Below the pieces are notes generated by a model. It did no database searches. It saw only the letters and a list, made by a program, of their open reading frames with translations, and was not told the origin of the DNA. Positions 38,275 through 48,058 of a stretch of 64,000 nt of DNA are shown here, in pieces. Made by a program: the position numbers and the translations under genes. The stretch's first letter is position 1. Each line of letters opens with the position of its first letter. Source of the stretch: Xanthobacteraceae bacterium (lineage in GTDB: Bacteria > Pseudomonadota > Alphaproteobacteria > Rhizobiales > Xanthobacteraceae); the NCBI GenBank assembly GCA_004297465.1, contig SCUB01000010.1:186001-250000 (forward strand), given 5' to 3'.

Positions 38275-40062
38275 TCAAAATGCCTCGACCGGCAGTTCCA
38301 TGACGCTTCCCGCGCCGGCCTGAATGCGGGCGAGATGCGCGGCGGTCTCCGGCAGCATGCGCTCCATGAAGAAGCGGCCGGTGACCAGCTTGGCGTTGAA
38401 GCGCGCCGGCTCGCCGCCGTTGGCGAGCCTGGCCCGCGCCGCGTTGGCGATCCGTGCCCACATGTAGCCGAGCACGACGAGGCCGAACATGTGCATGTAG
38501 TCGGTGGCGCCGGCGCCGGCATTGTCGGGATTGGCCACGCCGTTCTTGGCGAACCAGACCGTCGCCTGCTGCAGATGGCCGAGCGCCGCCGCCAGCGGAA
38601 CGACATAGGGCTTCATCGCGGCATCGTTGTTCTCGGCGAGATAACCCGCGACCTCGGCGAAGAACGTCTTGACCGCGCGGCCGCCGTTCATCGGCAGCTT
38701 GCGCCCAACCAGATCGAGCGCCTGGATGCCGTTGGCCCCCTCGTAGATCATGGCGATGCGCGCGTCGCGCACGAACTGCTCCATGCCCCATTCGGCGATG
38801 TAGCCATGGCCGCCATACATCTGCTGCGCCATCACCGTGTTGGCGAAGCCGACATCGGTAAACACGCCCTTGATGACCGGCGTCACCAGGCCGGTGTGGT
38901 CGTCGGCCGCCTCGCGCTCGGCGGCATCGTCCGAACGGTGCGCGACGTCGCTCCTGAGCGCGGTCCACGCCACCAGCGCGCGGCCTGCCTCGTTGAAGGC
39001 GCGGATCGTCATCAGCGTGCGGCGCACGTCGGGATGCACGATGATCGGATCGGCCGCCTTGTCGGGCGCCTTGGCGCCGGTGAGCGCGCGGCCCTGCAGC
39101 CGGTCCCTGGTATAGCTGACCGCGTTCTGGTAGGCGACCTCGGACAGCGCCAGCCCCTGGATGCCGACGCCGAGCCGGGCCTCGTTCATCATCGTGAACA
39201 TGGCGGCGAGGCCCTTGTGCTCCTCGCCCACCAGCCAGCCGACCGCGTTGTCGTAGTTCATCACGCAGGTCGAATTGCCGTGGATGCCCATCTTGTGTTC
39301 GATCGAGCCGCAGGCGACGCCGTTGCGTGCGCCCAGCGAGCCGTCGGCGTTGACCATCACCTTCGGCACCACGAACAACGAGATGCCCCTGACGCCGGCC
39401 GGCGCGCCCTCGATGCGCGCCAGCACCAGATGGATGATGTTGGCGGTGAGATCCTGCTCACCGCCGGAGATGAAGATCTTGGTGCCGGTGATGCGATAGC
39501 TGCCGTCGGCCTGCCTGACCGCCCTGGTGCGCAGGAGCCCGAGGTCGGTGCCGCAATGCGGCTCGGTGAGGTTCATGGTGCCGGACCATTCGCCCGCGAC
39601 CATCTTCGGCAGGTAGGTCGTCTTGAGCGCCTGCGAGCCGTGCGCGATCAGCGCCGAGGCCGCGCCCTGGGTCAATCCCGGATACATGGCGAACGCCATG
39701 TTGGCGGAGATCAGAAACTCGTTGATCAGGGCGGTCAGCGTGTAAGGCAGGCCCTGGCCGCCGAATTCGGCCGGCGCCGAGAGCCCGATCCAGCCGCCTT
39801 CGGCGAACTGGCCGAACGCCTCGGCAAATCCCTTCGGCGTAGTGACCCGGCCGTCGTCGTGGCGCTGGCAGCCTTCGAGGTCGCCCACGCGGTTGAGCGG
39901 CGTCAGCACTTCCTCGCTGAATTTCGCCGCCTCGCTGAAGATCGCCTCGCGCACGTCGGCGGTCGCATCGCTGAAGCCGGGCAGGTTGGCGTAGCGGTCG
40001 ATCTGGAACACGTCGTTGAGAAGAAAGGTCACGTCCTCGACGGGCGCTTTGTAGCCTGGCAT
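38275..40062 (-). CDS. Acyl-CoA dehydrogenase
   Basis: 595 residues, flavoenzyme for the first beta-oxidation step. The N-terminal MPGYKAPVEDVTFLLNDVF is the AcdA/DUF-type extension. Middle domain MNLTEPHCGTDLGLLRTRA and the FAD-binding ISGGEQDLTANIIHLVLARI; C-terminal domain with MYGGHGYIAEWGMEQFVRD and catalytic Glu in AMIYEGANGIQALDLVGRK. It is the 60-kDa type common in alphaproteobacteria. AGGAGG lies just before the ATG. First gene of the three-gene beta-oxidation operon. Confidence 0.95.
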   Translation of the reverse strand: MPGYKAPVEDVTFLLNDVFQIDRYANLPGFSDATADVREAIFSEAAKFSEEVLTPLNRVGDLEGCQRHDDGRVTTPKGFAEAFGQFAEGGWIGLSAPAEFGGQGLPYTLTALINEFLISANMAFAMYPGLTQGAASALIAHGSQALKTTYLPKMVAGEWSGTMNLTEPHCGTDLGLLRTRAVRQADGSYRITGTKIFISGGEQDLTANIIHLVLARIEGAPAGVRGISLFVVPKVMVNADGSLGARNGVACGSIEHKMGIHGNSTCVMNYDNAVGWLVGEEHKGLAAMFTMMNEARLGVGIQGLALSEVAYQNAVSYTRDRLQGRALTGAKAPDKAADPIIVHPDVRRTLMTIRAFNEAGRALVAWTALRSDVAHRSDDAAEREAADDHTGLVTPVIKGVFTDVGFANTVMAQQMYGGHGYIAEWGMEQFVRDARIAMIYEGANGIQALDLVGRKLPMNGGRAVKTFFAEVAGYLAENNDAAMKPYVVPLAAALGHLQQATVWFAKNGVANPDNAGAGATDYMHMFGLVVLGYMWARIANAARARLANGGEPARFNAKLVTGRFFMERMLPETAAHLARIQAGAGSVMELPVEAF

Positions 40063-40369
40063 GCCATCCTCCTCGCCGCGCGGGGCAGCCCATGCGGCTG
40101 ACGGCGGAGGATTTCACGAACCGCCGCCGTTGTCAGGAGGGATTTGCTGCGGCTGCGACGCAAGTCGTAGAGCCCCTACGCCCATCCCGAAAGCCGCCGG
40201 AGCGCCGGTGCCGGCGATTGCCAATTCGCTTCGGCCGGGCCGCCGAAATTAACCGGGTGTTTACCGTAACAGGGAAAAGTCAGGGACGGCGGCAGGCCTG
40301 CCATCCGCCCGTTTCCAGTTTTTTCAGGGATGCCGTTCCGGGCGGCGCCCTGCCGATGTCGAGCCCAGC
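40063..40369. other. Intergenic region before the PodJ-like gene
   Basis: 307 bases between divergent starts of the acyl-CoA dehydrogenase and the Sel1-repeat protein. No supported gene, repeat or hairpin seen. Confidence 0.5.
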
Positions 40370-43300
40370 ATGAAAGCGCGCGTACCGTGGAGCGTTCCAG
40401 CAGTGCAGCCCGATGCCGCCGGGCCGGCTCGGGAGGCTGCGCGCGGCGCCGGCGTGTCGGTGGGCGAATGGCTCAATTCAGCGATCTTCGGAAACGGCGG
40501 CGCGCATAACGGCCAGAGCCGGCCCGCCTCGCAGCCGCGCGACGAGAGTTCCACGCCCGACCCGCTCGCCGATATCCATCAGCGCCTCGACGCCATCAGC
40601 CGGCAGATCGCCATCCTCGCCCGCGCCACGCCGCAGGCGGCGCCGGAACCCAGGATAACGGCCGGACTCGATCATGCCGTCGCCGAAATCGCGGCACGCC
40701 AGTCCCATCTTGACCGGCGCGCTCCCTCGCGTTCCGCATCGGACTTTTCCGGCCTCGAGCGCCAGATCCAGCAACTGACCAGCGAGATCACGTCGCTGCG
40801 CCAGCCCGGCAACGTCGAGCAGGCGACCACCAGCTTCCGCAACGAGCTGGCCGAAATCCGCCGCTCTTTGACCGATGCCCTGCCGCGCCGCGCCATCGAT
40901 CGGCTTGAGGACGACATCCAGGCGCTTGGCCGCCGTATCGACGAGACCCGTCATGACGGCGCCGACGCCGCGGCGCTGGCCGGCATCGAGCGCGCGCTCG
41001 GCGAGATCCGCGACGCATTGCGCGCGCTGACCCCCGCCGAGCAGCTCGCCGGCATCGAGGACACCGTGCGCGGCCTTGCCGGCAAGGTCGACCTCATCAT
41101 GCGCGCCAGCGAAGACCCGATGGCGGTGCAGCAGCTCGAGGCCGCGATCGCCGCGCTGCGCGGGCTGGTGGCGCATGTCGCCTCCGATGAAACGCTGGCG
41201 CGGATTTCCGACGACGTGCGCGCGCTCGGCGCCCGCGTCGACCAGCTGGCGCAGGAACGCGGCCAGTCCTCCGGCATGCTGGCGGCGCTGGAGCAGCGCA
41301 TCGCGCAGCTCACCACCGTGCTGGAAAGCCGCGACCAGCCGGAAAGCCTGGATCTGCGCAATCTGGAAGCCGCCGTGCAATCGCTGTCCGAGCGCATCGA
41401 CCGCCTGCAGATCGACCGCGAGGGCCCGGCCGCCTTCGCCGACCTTGAAACGCGCATCGGCACCCTGCTGGAACGGTTCGATGCCTCCGACGCGCACCTG
41501 AACTACCTCGCCAAGATCGAGGACAGCCTGTGCGAGTCGATGCAGCGTCTTGAGCAACGGCGCGCCGATTTCGCTGCGGGCCCCGCGGCGCTGGATCCGG
41601 AAACGGTCGGCGCCATCCGCACCGAGCTGGCCGAAATCCGCCTGTCGCAATCGGACGCGGAACGCCGCACCCAGGATTCGCTCGACGTCGTGCACAGTAC
41701 GCTGGGCCAGCTGGTGGACCGGCTTGGGCTCATCGAGGACGACCTGCGCGAGGCGCGCCGGCCGACGCCAGAGGCCGCCCCCGCCGTGGCAACCGCGCCC
41801 TGGCCCGGCAGCGAAACCGCCGCACCGATCCCCGAGGCCGCGCCCGTATCTGAGAGCGTTGCGAGCGCCGCGCCGCGCCCGGTGCCGTTCATGAGCGCGC
41901 CGACGCTGCCCAATCCGGTGCTCGCCGCACCGCCACCGGTTCCCACCGCCGCCGACATGATGGCCGCGCTCGACGGCGTGCCGCTACGCCAGCCTGCCGC
42001 CGAGCCCGAACCCGTCGCCGAGCCGGAACCGGTCATCGCGGCGGCCGAACCGGAAGCGCCGGCGCCATTCGCACTCATCATCCCGGAACCTGCCGTCGCG
42101 GCGGAACCGGCTCCGGCGCCCGCGGCGGCGTGGCCGGCGACAACGGCCCGTCCGCCGATCGATCCCAGCCTGCCGCCGGATCATCCGCTGGAACCGGGCA
42201 CCCGGACCGACGTCCGCGATACCCGCACCGCGACCGACCGCATTGCCGCCTCGCAGGCCGCGCTGGCCGGTCTGCCGCCACCGCGCGAGGCTCCGTCCAA
42301 GACCAATTTCATCGCCGCCGCGCGCCGCGCCGCGAAGGCCGCCACCGCCACGGTCGGCGAGAGACCGGCCGCCCGCGCCGTCTTCCTCAAGGACAAGCCG
42401 GTGACGGCCGCGCCGCCGGAGCAGACCACGTTCTCGGCCAAGCTGCGCTCGCTGCTGGTGGGAGTCAGCGTGGTGGTGATCGTGCTCGGCACGCTGCGAG
42501 TCGCCATCAACCTGTTCGACGGCGGCGCTCCCGGCACGACCTTCGCGCCGGTGGAATCCTCGTCCGTCATGCCGCCGGCGAAGAAACCGGCACCGGCCCT
42601 TCCAGAGGCGCCGCCGGCCGCGCCGGTCCAGGCTCCGCCGGAGCGGCAATCGATCCAGGCGCCCGCCATCCTCGAGCCGCCGCCGCTGCCCGCCGCCGGG
42701 CCCGAGACGACGGGCTCGATCGATGCGCCGCGCCTTGCCGCCGCGCCGCCGCCCACCCGCGACCCGCGCAAGCCATCGCAACCCGCCGCCACCGCGATCC
42801 CCGAGAAGCTGCCCGAGGCCATCGGCAGCGCGGCGCTGCGCGCCGCCGCGCAAAAGGGCGACGCCGGCGCGGCCTACGAGATCGGCTACCGCTACGCCGA
42901 GGGCAAACGCGTGCCGCTCAACTACGAAGAGGCCCTCAAATGGTACGGGCGCGCCGCCGACAAGGGCATCGTGCCGGCGCTGTTCCGTCTCGGCGGGCTC
43001 TATGAAAAGGGCCTCGGCGTCAAGAAGGACATCGACACCGCGCGACGCTATTACACCGAGGCCGCCGAGCGCGGCAGCGCCAAGGCGATGCACAATCTCG
43101 CCGTGCTCCATGCCGACGGCGGCATGAAGTCGCCCGACTACCGCACGGCGGCGCAGTGGTTCCGCAAGGCCGCCGAGCGCGGCATCGCCGACAGCCAGTA
43201 CAATCTCGGCGTCCTCTATGCCCGCGGCATCGGGCTCGAGCAGAACCTCGCCGAAGCCTTCAAGTGGTTCAGCCTCGCGGCGGCGCAGGGCGATGCCGGG

Positions 43301-43507
43301 GCGGCGCGCAAGCGCGACGACATCGCCAATCGGCTCGACGCGGCGACCCTCAACGCGGCTCAGCTCGCGATCCAGACCTTCATTCCCGAACGCCAGCCCG
43401 ACGAGGCCATCACCGTGGCCGCGCCGCCCGGCGGCTGGGACGCCGTCAAGCCAGCCAGCGCCAGGGCGGCCAGCACGAAGTCCGGCACCGGCGCCGCGGT
43501 GCGCTGA
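40370..43507 (+). CDS. PodJ-like polarity protein with coiled coils and Sel1 repeats
   Basis: 1045 residues. The N-terminal MKARVPWSVPAVQPDAAGPA and VGEWLNSAIF match the start of a rhizobial localisation-factor family. Residues about 60-470 are mostly coiled coil. A Pro/Ala/Glu-rich linker (470-630) leads to one helix at about 685-705 (LLVGVSVVVIVLGTLRVAIN), a second Pro-rich stretch and a periplasmic domain with at least four Sel1-like repeats (AAYEIGYRYAEGKRVPLNYE; ALFRLGGLYEKGLGVKKDID; SQYNLGVLYARGIGLEQNLA). This cytoplasmic coil, helix, periplasmic Sel1 plan is that of Caulobacter PodJ, which marks a cell pole. Confidence 0.88.
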   Translation: MKARVPWSVPAVQPDAAGPAREAARGAGVSVGEWLNSAIFGNGGAHNGQSRPASQPRDESSTPDPLADIHQRLDAISRQIAILARATPQAAPEPRITAGLDHAVAEIAARQSHLDRRAPSRSASDFSGLERQIQQLTSEITSLRQPGNVEQATTSFRNELAEIRRSLTDALPRRAIDRLEDDIQALGRRIDETRHDGADAAALAGIERALGEIRDALRALTPAEQLAGIEDTVRGLAGKVDLIMRASEDPMAVQQLEAAIAALRGLVAHVASDETLARISDDVRALGARVDQLAQERGQSSGMLAALEQRIAQLTTVLESRDQPESLDLRNLEAAVQSLSERIDRLQIDREGPAAFADLETRIGTLLERFDASDAHLNYLAKIEDSLCESMQRLEQRRADFAAGPAALDPETVGAIRTELAEIRLSQSDAERRTQDSLDVVHSTLGQLVDRLGLIEDDLREARRPTPEAAPAVATAPWPGSETAAPIPEAAPVSESVASAAPRPVPFMSAPTLPNPVLAAPPPVPTAADMMAALDGVPLRQPAAEPEPVAEPEPVIAAAEPEAPAPFALIIPEPAVAAEPAPAPAAAWPATTARPPIDPSLPPDHPLEPGTRTDVRDTRTATDRIAASQAALAGLPPPREAPSKTNFIAAARRAAKAATATVGERPAARAVFLKDKPVTAAPPEQTTFSAKLRSLLVGVSVVVIVLGTLRVAINLFDGGAPGTTFAPVESSSVMPPAKKPAPALPEAPPAAPVQAPPERQSIQAPAILEPPPLPAAGPETTGSIDAPRLAAAPPPTRDPRKPSQPAATAIPEKLPEAIGSAALRAAAQKGDAGAAYEIGYRYAEGKRVPLNYEEALKWYGRAADKGIVPALFRLGGLYEKGLGVKKDIDTARRYYTEAAERGSAKAMHNLAVLHADGGMKSPDYRTAAQWFRKAAERGIADSQYNLGVLYARGIGLEQNLAEAFKWFSLAAAQGDAGAARKRDDIANRLDAATLNAAQLAIQTFIPERQPDEAITVAAPPGGWDAVKPASARAASTKSGTGAAVR

Positions 43508-43600
43508 CGGCCCGCGTGACGCCGGAAGCCCTTTCGGTGGAACCGCGTTTGCTGTTGTTATCGGGTTCCCACTTTTGCGGAATACGCCTAGGTTGCCCGC

Positions 43601-44527
43601 GTGCAGATTTATCTTCCCATCGCCGATCTTCCCGTGAACATCTTCCTGATCCTCGCCATGGGGGTCGCGGTGGGATTCATCTCCGGCATGTTCGGCATCG
43701 GCGGCGGCTTCCTGATGACGCCGCTGTTGATCTTCATCGGCATCTCGCCGGCGGTGGCGGTGGCTTCGGTGCCCAGCCATCTCGCCGCCTCGTCGTTCTC
43801 CGGCGCGCTCAACTACTGGCGGCGCGGCACGGTTGATCCGGCGCTGGCGCTGATCCTGTTGTGCGGCGGCATCGTCGGCACCGGGCTCGGCGTCTGGCTG
43901 TTCGTGGTTCTGCGCGCGCTGGGCCAGCTCGACCTCACGGTGGCGCTGTCCTATGTCGCGCTGCTCTCCATTGTCGGCGTTCTGATGCTGTGGGAAAGCA
44001 TTCGCGCCATCCGGCGCAGCCGGCGCGGCGAGCCGCCGATCCCGCGCCGTCCCGGCAGCCACGGCTGGATCCTGGGCCTGCCGTTCAAGCTGCGCTTCAA
44101 GCGCTCCAAGATCTTCGTCTCGATCATCCCGGTGCTGCTGATTGGTCTGCTGATCGGTTTCGTCGGCGCGGTGATGGGCATCGGCGGCGGCTTCCTGCTG
44201 GTGCCGCTGCTCATCTACCTGCTGCGCGTTCCCACCAGCACGGTGATCGGCACCTCGATGGTGCTGACGCTGACCACCATGGCCAGCGCCACCATCATGC
44301 ACGCCGCCACCAACCATCTCGTCGATGCGGTGCTGGCGCTGATCCTGATGATCGGCGGCGTCATCGGCGCGCAGTTCGGCACCCGCGCCGGACAGCGCAT
44401 GAGCAGCGAGCGGCTGCGCTTCCTGCTCGGCCTGCTGATCCTCGCGGTCGGCATGCGTTTCGCGGTCGATCTGGTGGTGCGGCCCGAGGATTTCTTCACC
44501 ATCCGCGAACTGGGGCCGAGCCAATGA
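43601..44527 (+). CDS. TauE/SafE family sulfite exporter-like permease
   Basis: 308 residues, about eight helices. Two glycine-rich inverted-repeat blocks mark the family: GFISGMFGIGGGFLMTPLLI near the start and GFVGAVMGIGGGFLLVPLLI in the middle. Members export sulfite, sulfoacetate or related anions. The start codon is GTG 43601. Its stop overlaps the next ATG (ATGA), and that gene is a TIGR02186 protein; this pair is conserved in alphaproteobacteria and points to a two-component transporter. Substrate unproven. Confidence 0.92.
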   Translation: MQIYLPIADLPVNIFLILAMGVAVGFISGMFGIGGGFLMTPLLIFIGISPAVAVASVPSHLAASSFSGALNYWRRGTVDPALALILLCGGIVGTGLGVWLFVVLRALGQLDLTVALSYVALLSIVGVLMLWESIRAIRRSRRGEPPIPRRPGSHGWILGLPFKLRFKRSKIFVSIIPVLLIGLLIGFVGAVMGIGGGFLLVPLLIYLLRVPTSTVIGTSMVLTLTTMASATIMHAATNHLVDAVLALILMIGGVIGAQFGTRAGQRMSSERLRFLLGLLILAVGMRFAVDLVVRPEDFFTIRELGPSQ

Positions 44528-45288
44528 CGGCGCGCGCCGCGATCGCCGCCGGCTGCCTCGGCGCGATGACGCTGCTGGCGTCGCCGGATGCGCGGGCCGA
44601 ACAGCTGATCGCCTCGATGTCCAACCACCGCGTCACCATCACGCCGAACTACACCGGCGAGGAACTGGTGCTGTTCGGCTCGATCGAGCGCGACGCCCGC
44701 ACGCCGGCAAACCGCAGCTACGATCTCGTGGTCACCGTGAGCGGCCCGTCCGCCACCGTGGTCACATGGCGCAAGGATCGCCTGCTCGGCGTCTGGATCA
44801 ACCGCGAGTCGCGGGTGTTCGACAACGTGCCGAGCTATCTCGCCGTGTTCGCCAATCGCCCCCTCACCGTCATCGCCAACGCCGAGACGCTGCGCCGGCA
44901 GCGCATCGGCATCGCCAACGTACCGGCGCTGCAGGCGCAAGAAGCCGCCGACGATCCGTTCCGCGCCGCCTTCCTGCGCCTCAAGGGCGAGCGTGGCCTC
45001 TATCGCGAGTCCGCCAACTCGGTGACCTTCCTGACGCCGACGCTGTTCCGCACCAGCATCCCGCTGCCGGCCGACGTCCCGGTCGGCACCTACACCGTCG
45101 ACATCAAGGCGTTCGCCGGCGGCGGCGTCGTCACCCGCGCCGAGACCGCGATCGAGATCGTCAAGATCGGGTTCGAGCAGTTCGTCGCCGAGGCGGCGCG
45201 CCAGCACGGCGCGGCCTACGGCCTCATCACCACGCTCTTCGCGCTGATGACCGGCTGGTTCGCCTCGGTGGTGTTCCGCAGGGATTAG
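44524..45288 (+). CDS. TIGR02186 family membrane-anchored protein
   Basis: 254 residues. Signal peptide (AGCLGAMTLLASPDARA), beta-rich periplasmic domain (HRVTITPNYTGEELVLFGSI; VVTWRKDRLLGVWINRES) and a C-terminal anchor helix (GLITTLFALMTGWFASVVFR). Start 44524 overlaps the TauE/SafE stop, so translation is coupled. Probably an accessory or substrate-handling partner of that permease; no enzymatic motif seen. Confidence 0.9.
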   Translation: MTARAAIAAGCLGAMTLLASPDARAEQLIASMSNHRVTITPNYTGEELVLFGSIERDARTPANRSYDLVVTVSGPSATVVTWRKDRLLGVWINRESRVFDNVPSYLAVFANRPLTVIANAETLRRQRIGIANVPALQAQEAADDPFRAAFLRLKGERGLYRESANSVTFLTPTLFRTSIPLPADVPVGTYTVDIKAFAGGGVVTRAETAIEIVKIGFEQFVAEAARQHGAAYGLITTLFALMTGWFASVVFRRD

Positions 45289-45298
45289 GGTATCCGCG

Positions 45299-46231
45299 TC
45301 ACGGCCGGACGGCGGTGACGACGAGGCCGGGCACCGCGATGCCGGCCTCGTTGCGGGTCGAGGCCGGCGACAACTCGACGGCGGCGAAGCCCGCCTCATC
45401 GAGCCATCGCCGCACGATCGCAGCCCCGTGCGCATAGCGCAGCTTGGCGCCGAGCACGACGCCATCGCCGCCATGGCTCTCGACCGTGAACGCCAGCACG
45501 CCGTCGTGAGCAAGCACGCGCGCGGCCTCGCGCCACAGCGCGGCGTGGTCGGGCAGATAGACCACCGCATCGGCGGCGATGACCAGATCGGCGGAAGCCT
45601 CCGCCCGATCGCGCAGCAGCGCCAGCATGTCGCCGACATGCAGTCCGGCGTAAAGGCCGCTCGCGCGCGCCTGCGCCACCATGCCCGGCGACAGGTCGAC
45701 ACCGGTCCAGCGATCGACCTCGCCGGCAAAGGCACGCGCCGCCAGCCCGGTGCCGCAGCCAAGATCGAGCGCGTGCGCAAACCGTGCCGCGCGCCCTTGC
45801 CTGGCGCGGGCCGCCAGCACCGCCGCGTGCAGGAGTTGCGGGCCGCGATAGGCCAGCCCCTCGACCAGCGCCTGGTCGAACCGCGGCGCGTACTGGTCGA
45901 ACACGGCGCGCACATAGGCCGGCGGCATGGCGTCGAGCGCCTCGGCGTCGAGCCGCATGAGATGCAGGGCCGCGCCGAGGCGGTCGTCGGGATCGGCCTC
46001 GCGGGCGCGGCGAAACGCGGCGATGGCGCCCGCGGCGTCGCCGCGCTGTTCGCGCAACTCGCCGAGCGCGAACCATGCCGCGGCGAAATCCGGCGCTCGT
46101 TCCAGCGCCTGCTCCAGCACGTCGGCGGCGGCGGCGAGATCGCCGCGAGCGAGAAAGTCGCGGGCATAGGCGTAGCGCCGGTCGGCGACGAGATCGCCGG
46201 ACGAGACGAATAGCGGCGCGGCATCGGACAT
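45299..46231 (-). CDS. TPR-containing class I SAM-dependent methyltransferase
   Basis: 310 residues. Residues 15-85 form TPR repeats (AADVLEQALERAPDFAAAWFALGELREQRGDA). The methyltransferase core has ALDLGCGTGLAARAFA (SAM motif I), WTGVDLSPGMVAQAR (motif II) and LVIAADAVVYLP. Similar proteins are annotated as trans-aconitate methyltransferase-like or NodS-like; substrate unknown. Start 46231 (MSDAAPLF). It converges on the TIGR02186 gene. Confidence 0.88.
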   Translation of the reverse strand: MSDAAPLFVSSGDLVADRRYAYARDFLARGDLAAAADVLEQALERAPDFAAAWFALGELREQRGDAAGAIAAFRRAREADPDDRLGAALHLMRLDAEALDAMPPAYVRAVFDQYAPRFDQALVEGLAYRGPQLLHAAVLAARARQGRAARFAHALDLGCGTGLAARAFAGEVDRWTGVDLSPGMVAQARASGLYAGLHVGDMLALLRDRAEASADLVIAADAVVYLPDHAALWREAARVLAHDGVLAFTVESHGGDGVVLGAKLRYAHGAAIVRRWLDEAGFAAVELSPASTRNEAGIAVPGLVVTAVRP

Positions 46232-46339
46232 CGAAAACGGCTCGTCGGACAGGAGGCAGAGGCGGCGTTGCTTGACAAAATGCCTCGCGGGCCCCACCTG
46301 CCGTGCTACTCTGGCGGCCCGCGAAAGGAAAGCTCTGAA

Positions 46340-46615
46340 ATGCCGAACAACACGCTCACACGCTTCGCCGGCGGCTCGCCGCTGGCGGTGCTTGCCCGCC
46401 TGGTCCTGCTTTCCATCCTGGTCGGCGTCGTGCTCTCGGTGGTCGGACTCGATCCGTGGAACATCCTGCACAGCATCCGCCTGCTGCTGCGGCGCATCTG
46501 GGAGCTTGGCTTCGACGCCGTCGACTGGCTGTGGCGCTATTTCCTGCTCGGCGCGGTGATCGTGATCCCGATCTGGCTGCTGATGCGGCTGTTCAACGCG
46601 CCGCGCGGCCGCTGA
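46340..46615 (+). CDS. Small two-helix membrane protein (DUF6460-like)
   Basis: 91 residues. Two hydrophobic helices: LAVLARLVLLSILVGVVLSV-VGL and WRYFLLGAVIVIPIWLLMRL, with LDPWNILHSIRLLLRRIW between. A conserved small integrating-membrane-protein family of Rhizobiales. Start 46340 (MPNNTLTRF) has AAGGAAA upstream. Function unknown. Confidence 0.8.
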   Translation: MPNNTLTRFAGGSPLAVLARLVLLSILVGVVLSVVGLDPWNILHSIRLLLRRIWELGFDAVDWLWRYFLLGAVIVIPIWLLMRLFNAPRGR

Positions 46616-46659
46616 CCGGCCGGCGCCATCCGCCATCCTTTTTGTGAAAGCTCTTTGCC

Positions 46660-46959
46660 ATGCTCCAGGCGCGCGCCGTTTTTCCGACATCCTCCGGCAG
46701 CCGCTACCTTCAGCAATTGTGCAAGCACTGGAGCCATAAGTTCACCGTCGAATTCACGCCCGAAACCGGCCGCATCGCGCTGGGGAACGATCGTGTCTGC
46801 CGCCTTGAAGCCACGCCGGAACATCTCGTCATGGTGGCGGAGGCGCCCGATGCCGAGGCCCTCGAACACCTTGAAGGCGTCATCGTCAGGCACGTGCAGC
46901 GCTTTGCCTTCCGCGAAAACCTCGACGCCGTAAGCTGGTCGGCCCCGCAACGAAACTGA
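46660..46959 (+). CDS. DUF2218 protein
   Basis: 99 residues. Opens with MLQARAVFPTSSGSRYLQQL and ends with HVQRFAFRENLDAVSW, both typical of DUF2218, a small alpha-beta domain of unknown function often near siderophore or iron genes. Cytosolic. It converges on pyrD with one base between. Confidence 0.9.
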   Translation: MLQARAVFPTSSGSRYLQQLCKHWSHKFTVEFTPETGRIALGNDRVCRLEATPEHLVMVAEAPDAEALEHLEGVIVRHVQRFAFRENLDAVSWSAPQRN

Positions 46960-46960
46960 G

Positions 46961-48058
46961 CTATCCGCCCGGCCAGTCCTCGGCGGTGAGCGCGGCGGCG
47001 TCCGCGCCGACGATCTCGCCGAGCGCGCCGCGGCCGGTCCGGCGCAGCACCGAGACGAGATCGGCCTTGATCTCATCGATCAGGCCGAGCCCCTTGTAGA
47101 CCAGCGCGCTGTAGAGCTGGATCAGGCTGGCGCCGGCGCGGATCTTGGCCAGCGCCGCGCCGCCGGAATCGATGCCGCCGACGCCCACCAGCGGGAACGC
47201 GCCTTCGGTGCGCACGAATGTCTCCGCCACCATGCGCGTCGACAGGCGGAACAATGGCCGTCCCGACAGCCCCCCCGCCTCCTTCGCCTTGGCCTGTTCG
47301 CGCAGCGTCGAGGGGCGCGCCAGCGTGGTGTTGCCGACGATCATGCCGTCGATGCGGCGCGAACGGGCGATGCCGACGACATCGTCGAGTTCGCCAAGCG
47401 TCAGGTCCGGGGCGACCTTGAGCAGCACCGGGGTGGCGTTGGTTCCCTTCCGCATCCGCTCGCGGGCGTCGATCACCCGCGCCAGCAGATCATCGAGCGC
47501 CGCGGCCTGCTGCAGCTTGCGCAAGCCCGGCGTGTTGGGCGACGACACGTTGACGGTGAAATAGCTCGCCACCGGCGCGAAGGTTTCGATCAGCGCCACG
47601 TAGTCGGCGGTGAAATCCGGGGAATCCTTGTTGGCCCCGACATTGACGCCGACGATGCCGCCACGCGCGGCGCGCCCGCCGAGCCGGGCGAGCGCCGCCT
47701 CGGCACCCTCGTTGTTGAAGCCCATGCGGTTGATGATGGCCTCGTCGGCTTCGAGACGGAACAGCCGCGGCCGTGGATTGCCGCCTTGCGGCCGCGGCGT
47801 CACCGTGCCGGCCTCGACGAAGCCGAAGCCGAGGCGGAGCAGCGCGTCGGGCACCTCGGCGTTCTTGTCGAAGCCCGCCGCAAGGCCGACCGGATTGGGA
47901 AAGTTCAGCCCGAAGGCGCGCATCGCGAGGCGCGGATCGTCCGCCGCCGGCCTGCCCTGAGGCATCAGCCGCAGGCCGCGGATCGCCAGCCGGTGCGCGT
48001 CCTCCGGATCGAGCAGGCGCAAGAGCGGCAGCGAGATGACGTCGAAGGCCCGGATCAT
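46961..48058 (-). CDS. pyrD: Dihydroorotate dehydrogenase (quinone), class 2
   Basis: 365 residues. Oxidises dihydroorotate to orotate in pyrimidine synthesis, passing electrons to quinone at the inner membrane. FMN-barrel landmarks: NPVGLAAGFDKNAEVPDALL, EAGTVTPRPQGGNPRPRLFR, NRMGFNNEGAE, the catalytic-Ser segment YFTVNVSSPNTPGLR, LLKVAPDL, NTT, and GVGGIDSGGAALAKIRAGAS. The N-terminal helices expected of class 2 are present. Its start overlaps the upstream DUF952 stop (ATGA). Confidence 0.96.
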   Translation of the reverse strand: MIRAFDVISLPLLRLLDPEDAHRLAIRGLRLMPQGRPAADDPRLAMRAFGLNFPNPVGLAAGFDKNAEVPDALLRLGFGFVEAGTVTPRPQGGNPRPRLFRLEADEAIINRMGFNNEGAEAALARLGGRAARGGIVGVNVGANKDSPDFTADYVALIETFAPVASYFTVNVSSPNTPGLRKLQQAAALDDLLARVIDARERMRKGTNATPVLLKVAPDLTLGELDDVVGIARSRRIDGMIVGNTTLARPSTLREQAKAKEAGGLSGRPLFRLSTRMVAETFVRTEGAFPLVGVGGIDSGGAALAKIRAGASLIQLYSALVYKGLGLIDEIKADLVSVLRRTGRGALGEIVGADAAALTAEDWPGG